Made by a program: the position numbers and the translations under genes. A DNA stretch of 6,976 nucleotides, taken from the NCBI GenBank assembly GCA_964593905.1, contig CAZQLE010000198.1, positions 1 through 6,976 of the forward strand, read 5' to 3'. How positions within the stretch are numbered: the first letter of the stretch is position 1; every line of letters begins with the position of its first letter. Below are positions 5,105-6,976 of the stretch, in pieces. Origin of the DNA: CAZQLE01 sp964593905. GTDB lineage: Bacteria > Chloroflexota > Anaerolineae > Anaerolineales > Anaerolineaceae. The notes beneath the pieces were generated by a model. That model was not told the origin of the DNA, did not search any database, and saw only the letters and a program-made list of their open reading frames with translations.

Positions 5105-6976
5105 TCACTCCCCCACCGGGCAGAGGGTCAGGCCGGGGTCTACAAATTTCACCTCGCCCGCCGCAACCACCAGCCGCGCAGACCATTTTCCATTGTGCTC
5201 GCAGCCCAGAATAATCGTCTCTGCCCCGCTGGCAAATTCAAGCGGCGCTTCATCCGTCTGCCAGAACACATCCACCGCCTGCCGGTCTTTCATTGCAAAA
5301 GTAAAATAAGCCTCTTCAAATTTGCGCGCGTACAAACCATCCTGCAGCCCGGCGGCCACAAAACGCGGATAAAACGCCAGACCGCGCAGCGCCCCGGCCT
5401 GCGGCCGGGCAAGAAAATCTGCCGCGGCCTGCGGGTTTAACCCGGCAGCAGCCAGCGCACCGCTTTGATCCAACCCCTCCACAAGCTGCTGCTCCGTCTG
5501 GTCTGCAAAACGCGGTGAGAAGGCCGCCTCGACCCCCGGCAGCACCGACCCGACCAGCAAAACGAGGGCAAACACCCCTCCCAGACTGCGCCGCGTGAAG
5601 CGCAGCTCCATTCCACCTTCGGCAGCCGCCATCTGCCACCCATTCTGGCCCGGGCGGTTCCAGCCCAGCAACCCGGCCGCCAGCGCAGCCGCCTGCACCA
5701 GCCCGGCGGCAAAATAAAACGGGAGCACCCAGTCGACCGGCACAATATAGCGGCCGCCCGAGGTCAACGAGACCGCGGTTGAAACATGATAACCCAGCGC
5801 AATTGCCAGCGGCAGCAAACCGGCCGGACCACAGCGTGCGGTCAGCCCGGTCACGCCGAACACCAGCAGCAATATGGAAACCAGAATAACCACCCAGCCG
5901 CCGTCCACCGGCTGACCATCCCAGAACAGATCCCAGTAGGGCGCGCGCAGCGTCTGGTAGAAGGATTCATGCCAGGGCGAAGCAGGCAGCATAAAGAAGG
6001 TGGTCACCAGATTATGCGCATAATGGTCACCCATTTTACCCAGCAGCGCCGGCAGTCCGCCAGATTTTTGTTCTTCCGGCGCGGCCGCGAGCGGGGCTTC
6101 GGTCTCCCCGGCCCCGGCCGGAAGCGGGGCAGCTTTGCCGAGTTCAGGGTTATAGCGGTCCTTTACCAGCACCCCGCCGGTCTTGGCTGTCACAAACAGC
6201 AGCGGGTTGCCGTATAAAACCCCGCAGCGCACCGCCCAGGGAACCATCGCCGCGACGGCCATCCCGCCCAGCAGAATACAGGCCAGCAGCCAGCGCCAGC
6301 CGCGAAACCGCAAGGCGGCGCCAATGACCAGCGCCGCGGCCGGCAGCACCAGCAGCGCGTTCAGACGCACCAACCCGGTCAACCCGATCACCCCACCGGC
6401 GGCCAGCAGCTTCCAGGGTTTTTGGCCACGCTCCAGCAGCCAGCCGGTTAACAGCAGGGTGAACGCCAGCAAACCCAGCCCGGTCAACATTTCAGACATG
6501 ACCATTTTGGAATTGGTCAGTTGGATCAAATTGGTGGCGCGCAGTGCGTTCCATTCTTTGACCACCGCCAGAAGCCCCACCATCAGCCCCAGGCTGCGGC
6601 CAAACAGGCCGCGCCCCAGCCAGAACAGCAACACTGGCCCCAGCGCAAACACCGCCGTTTGCAGCAGCAGCATACGGTTAAAGTCGGAGCCGGCCAACAG
6701 ATTGAGCAAAGTAAGAAAGATAATATGCACCGGTTTATCGACCATGCGGCCATTAAACCCGTAGCCCAGCAAAACAGACTGGGCGGTCATATCATACCCG
6801 CGCGCATCCGAAAGCGGGTAAGGGGCATTATTGGGCGGCAGCAGGGTGGTGGAAAAAGTATTCACCGCAATCGGGGTGGTCCACCACAGCGCCAGTGCCG
6901 CGGCCCACAACAAGACCGCCAGCGCCACATCCATCCCTCCCCCGGCCCGTTCGCGCAGCAGTGCGCTGGCCGCAGC
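5105..6976 (-). CDS. Polytopic membrane glycosyltransferase, GT39/PMT-like, start uncertain at right edge
   Basis: From the ATG at 6934 the protein has 609 residues, but the frame stays open to the window edge (AASALLRERAGGG precedes that Met). The basic stretch before the first membrane segment fits a positive-inside amino end, so the real start may lie outside. A GTG at 6928 with GGAGG seven bases before it is another option. Numbered from ATG 6934, the outer loop has YPLSDARGYDMTAQSVLLG (39-57) with Asp43 and Asp48, then DKP (66-68), the acidic GT-C type first loop. About eleven membrane segments follow, including 90-107, 149-168, 346-366 and 450-470. GLTGLVRLNALLVLPA (184-199) and TSGGRYIVPVDW (391-402) are recognisable family blocks. 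A Pro/Ala/Glu-rich linker sits near 268-292. The last 140 residues form a soluble domain with FYPRFVAAGLQDGLY (521-535) and ETIILGCEHNGKWSA (572-586), a tail I associate with Anaerolineae members. It probably transfers a lipid-linked sugar outside the membrane; the acceptor is unknown. Confidence 0.8.
   Translation of the reverse strand, partial: AAASALLRERAGGGMDVALAVLLWAAALALWWTTPIAVNTFSTTLLPPNNAPYPLSDARGYDMTAQSVLLGYGFNGRMVDKPVHIIFLTLLNLLAGSDFNRMLLLQTAVFALGPVLLFWLGRGLFGRSLGLMVGLLAVVKEWNALRATNLIQLTNSKMVMSEMLTGLGLLAFTLLLTGWLLERGQKPWKLLAAGGVIGLTGLVRLNALLVLPAAALVIGAALRFRGWRWLLACILLGGMAVAAMVPWAVRCGVLYGNPLLFVTAKTGGVLVKDRYNPELGKAAPLPAGAGETEAPLAAAPEEQKSGGLPALLGKMGDHYAHNLVTTFFMLPASPWHESFYQTLRAPYWDLFWDGQPVDGGWVVILVSILLLVFGVTGLTARCGPAGLLPLAIALGYHVSTAVSLTSGGRYIVPVDWVLPFYFAAGLVQAAALAAGLLGWNRPGQNGWQMAAAEGGMELRFTRRSLGGVFALVLLVGSVLPGVEAAFSPRFADQTEQQLVEGLDQSGALAAAGLNPQAAADFLARPQAGALRGLAFYPRFVAAGLQDGLYARKFEEAYFTFAMKDRQAVDVFWQTDEAPLEFASGAETIILGCEHNGKWSARLVVAAGEVKFVDPGLTLCPVGE

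Noticed and set aside
6183..6764. Long + strand frame (193 residues) opposite the second glycosyltransferase gene
   Set aside because: Low-complexity Ser/Pro/Arg composition and complete overlap with a well-supported membrane protein mark it as a shadow.

Overview
This is GC-rich (roughly 60%) bacterial chromosomal DNA. It carries two ordinary enzyme genes, a drug- or siderophore-type exporter and two large membrane glycosyltransferase-like genes. I see no rRNA, tRNA, CRISPR array, transposase or phage gene. Several features recall Chloroflexota (Anaerolineae-like) genomes: a catabolic-type UroD-family protein, long GT39-like membrane proteins with a soluble C-terminal tail, and an intergenic repeat ending in CTCAGAATGACA. 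That placement rests on remembered family resemblance only; no marker gene is present to prove it.

Left part (1-1500, + strand): the C-terminal 254 residues of a uroporphyrinogen-decarboxylase-family protein run in from the left edge. Its stop overlaps the start of a complete cutC-type gene by four bases (ATGA), so the two are almost certainly translationally coupled. Middle (1505-3532, - strand): a 675-residue polytopic GT39/ArnT-like protein converges on cutC with only four bases between the stop codons, and both stops lie in the arms of one small hairpin. A divergent, relatively AT-rich control region (about 3533-3643) separates it from a + strand MFS exporter of the EntS-like MFS_3 group (3644-4897).

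Right part: a 207-base convergent gap (4898-5104) holds two copies of a small repeat with imperfect inverted ends. Beyond it, on the - strand, is a second GT39-like membrane protein (5105 to the right edge), whose true start may lie outside the window.

Functionally, the UroD-like and CutC proteins probably form one unit of unknown substrate. The two GT-C type proteins probably transfer sugars from lipid-linked donors on the outer face of the membrane, and the MFS protein probably exports a small molecule. Nothing shows that these groups act together. I did not find a convincing new multi-gene system. The items most worth a second look are the paired intergenic repeat, the UroD-CutC coupling and the inverted repeat over the start of the first glycosyltransferase gene.
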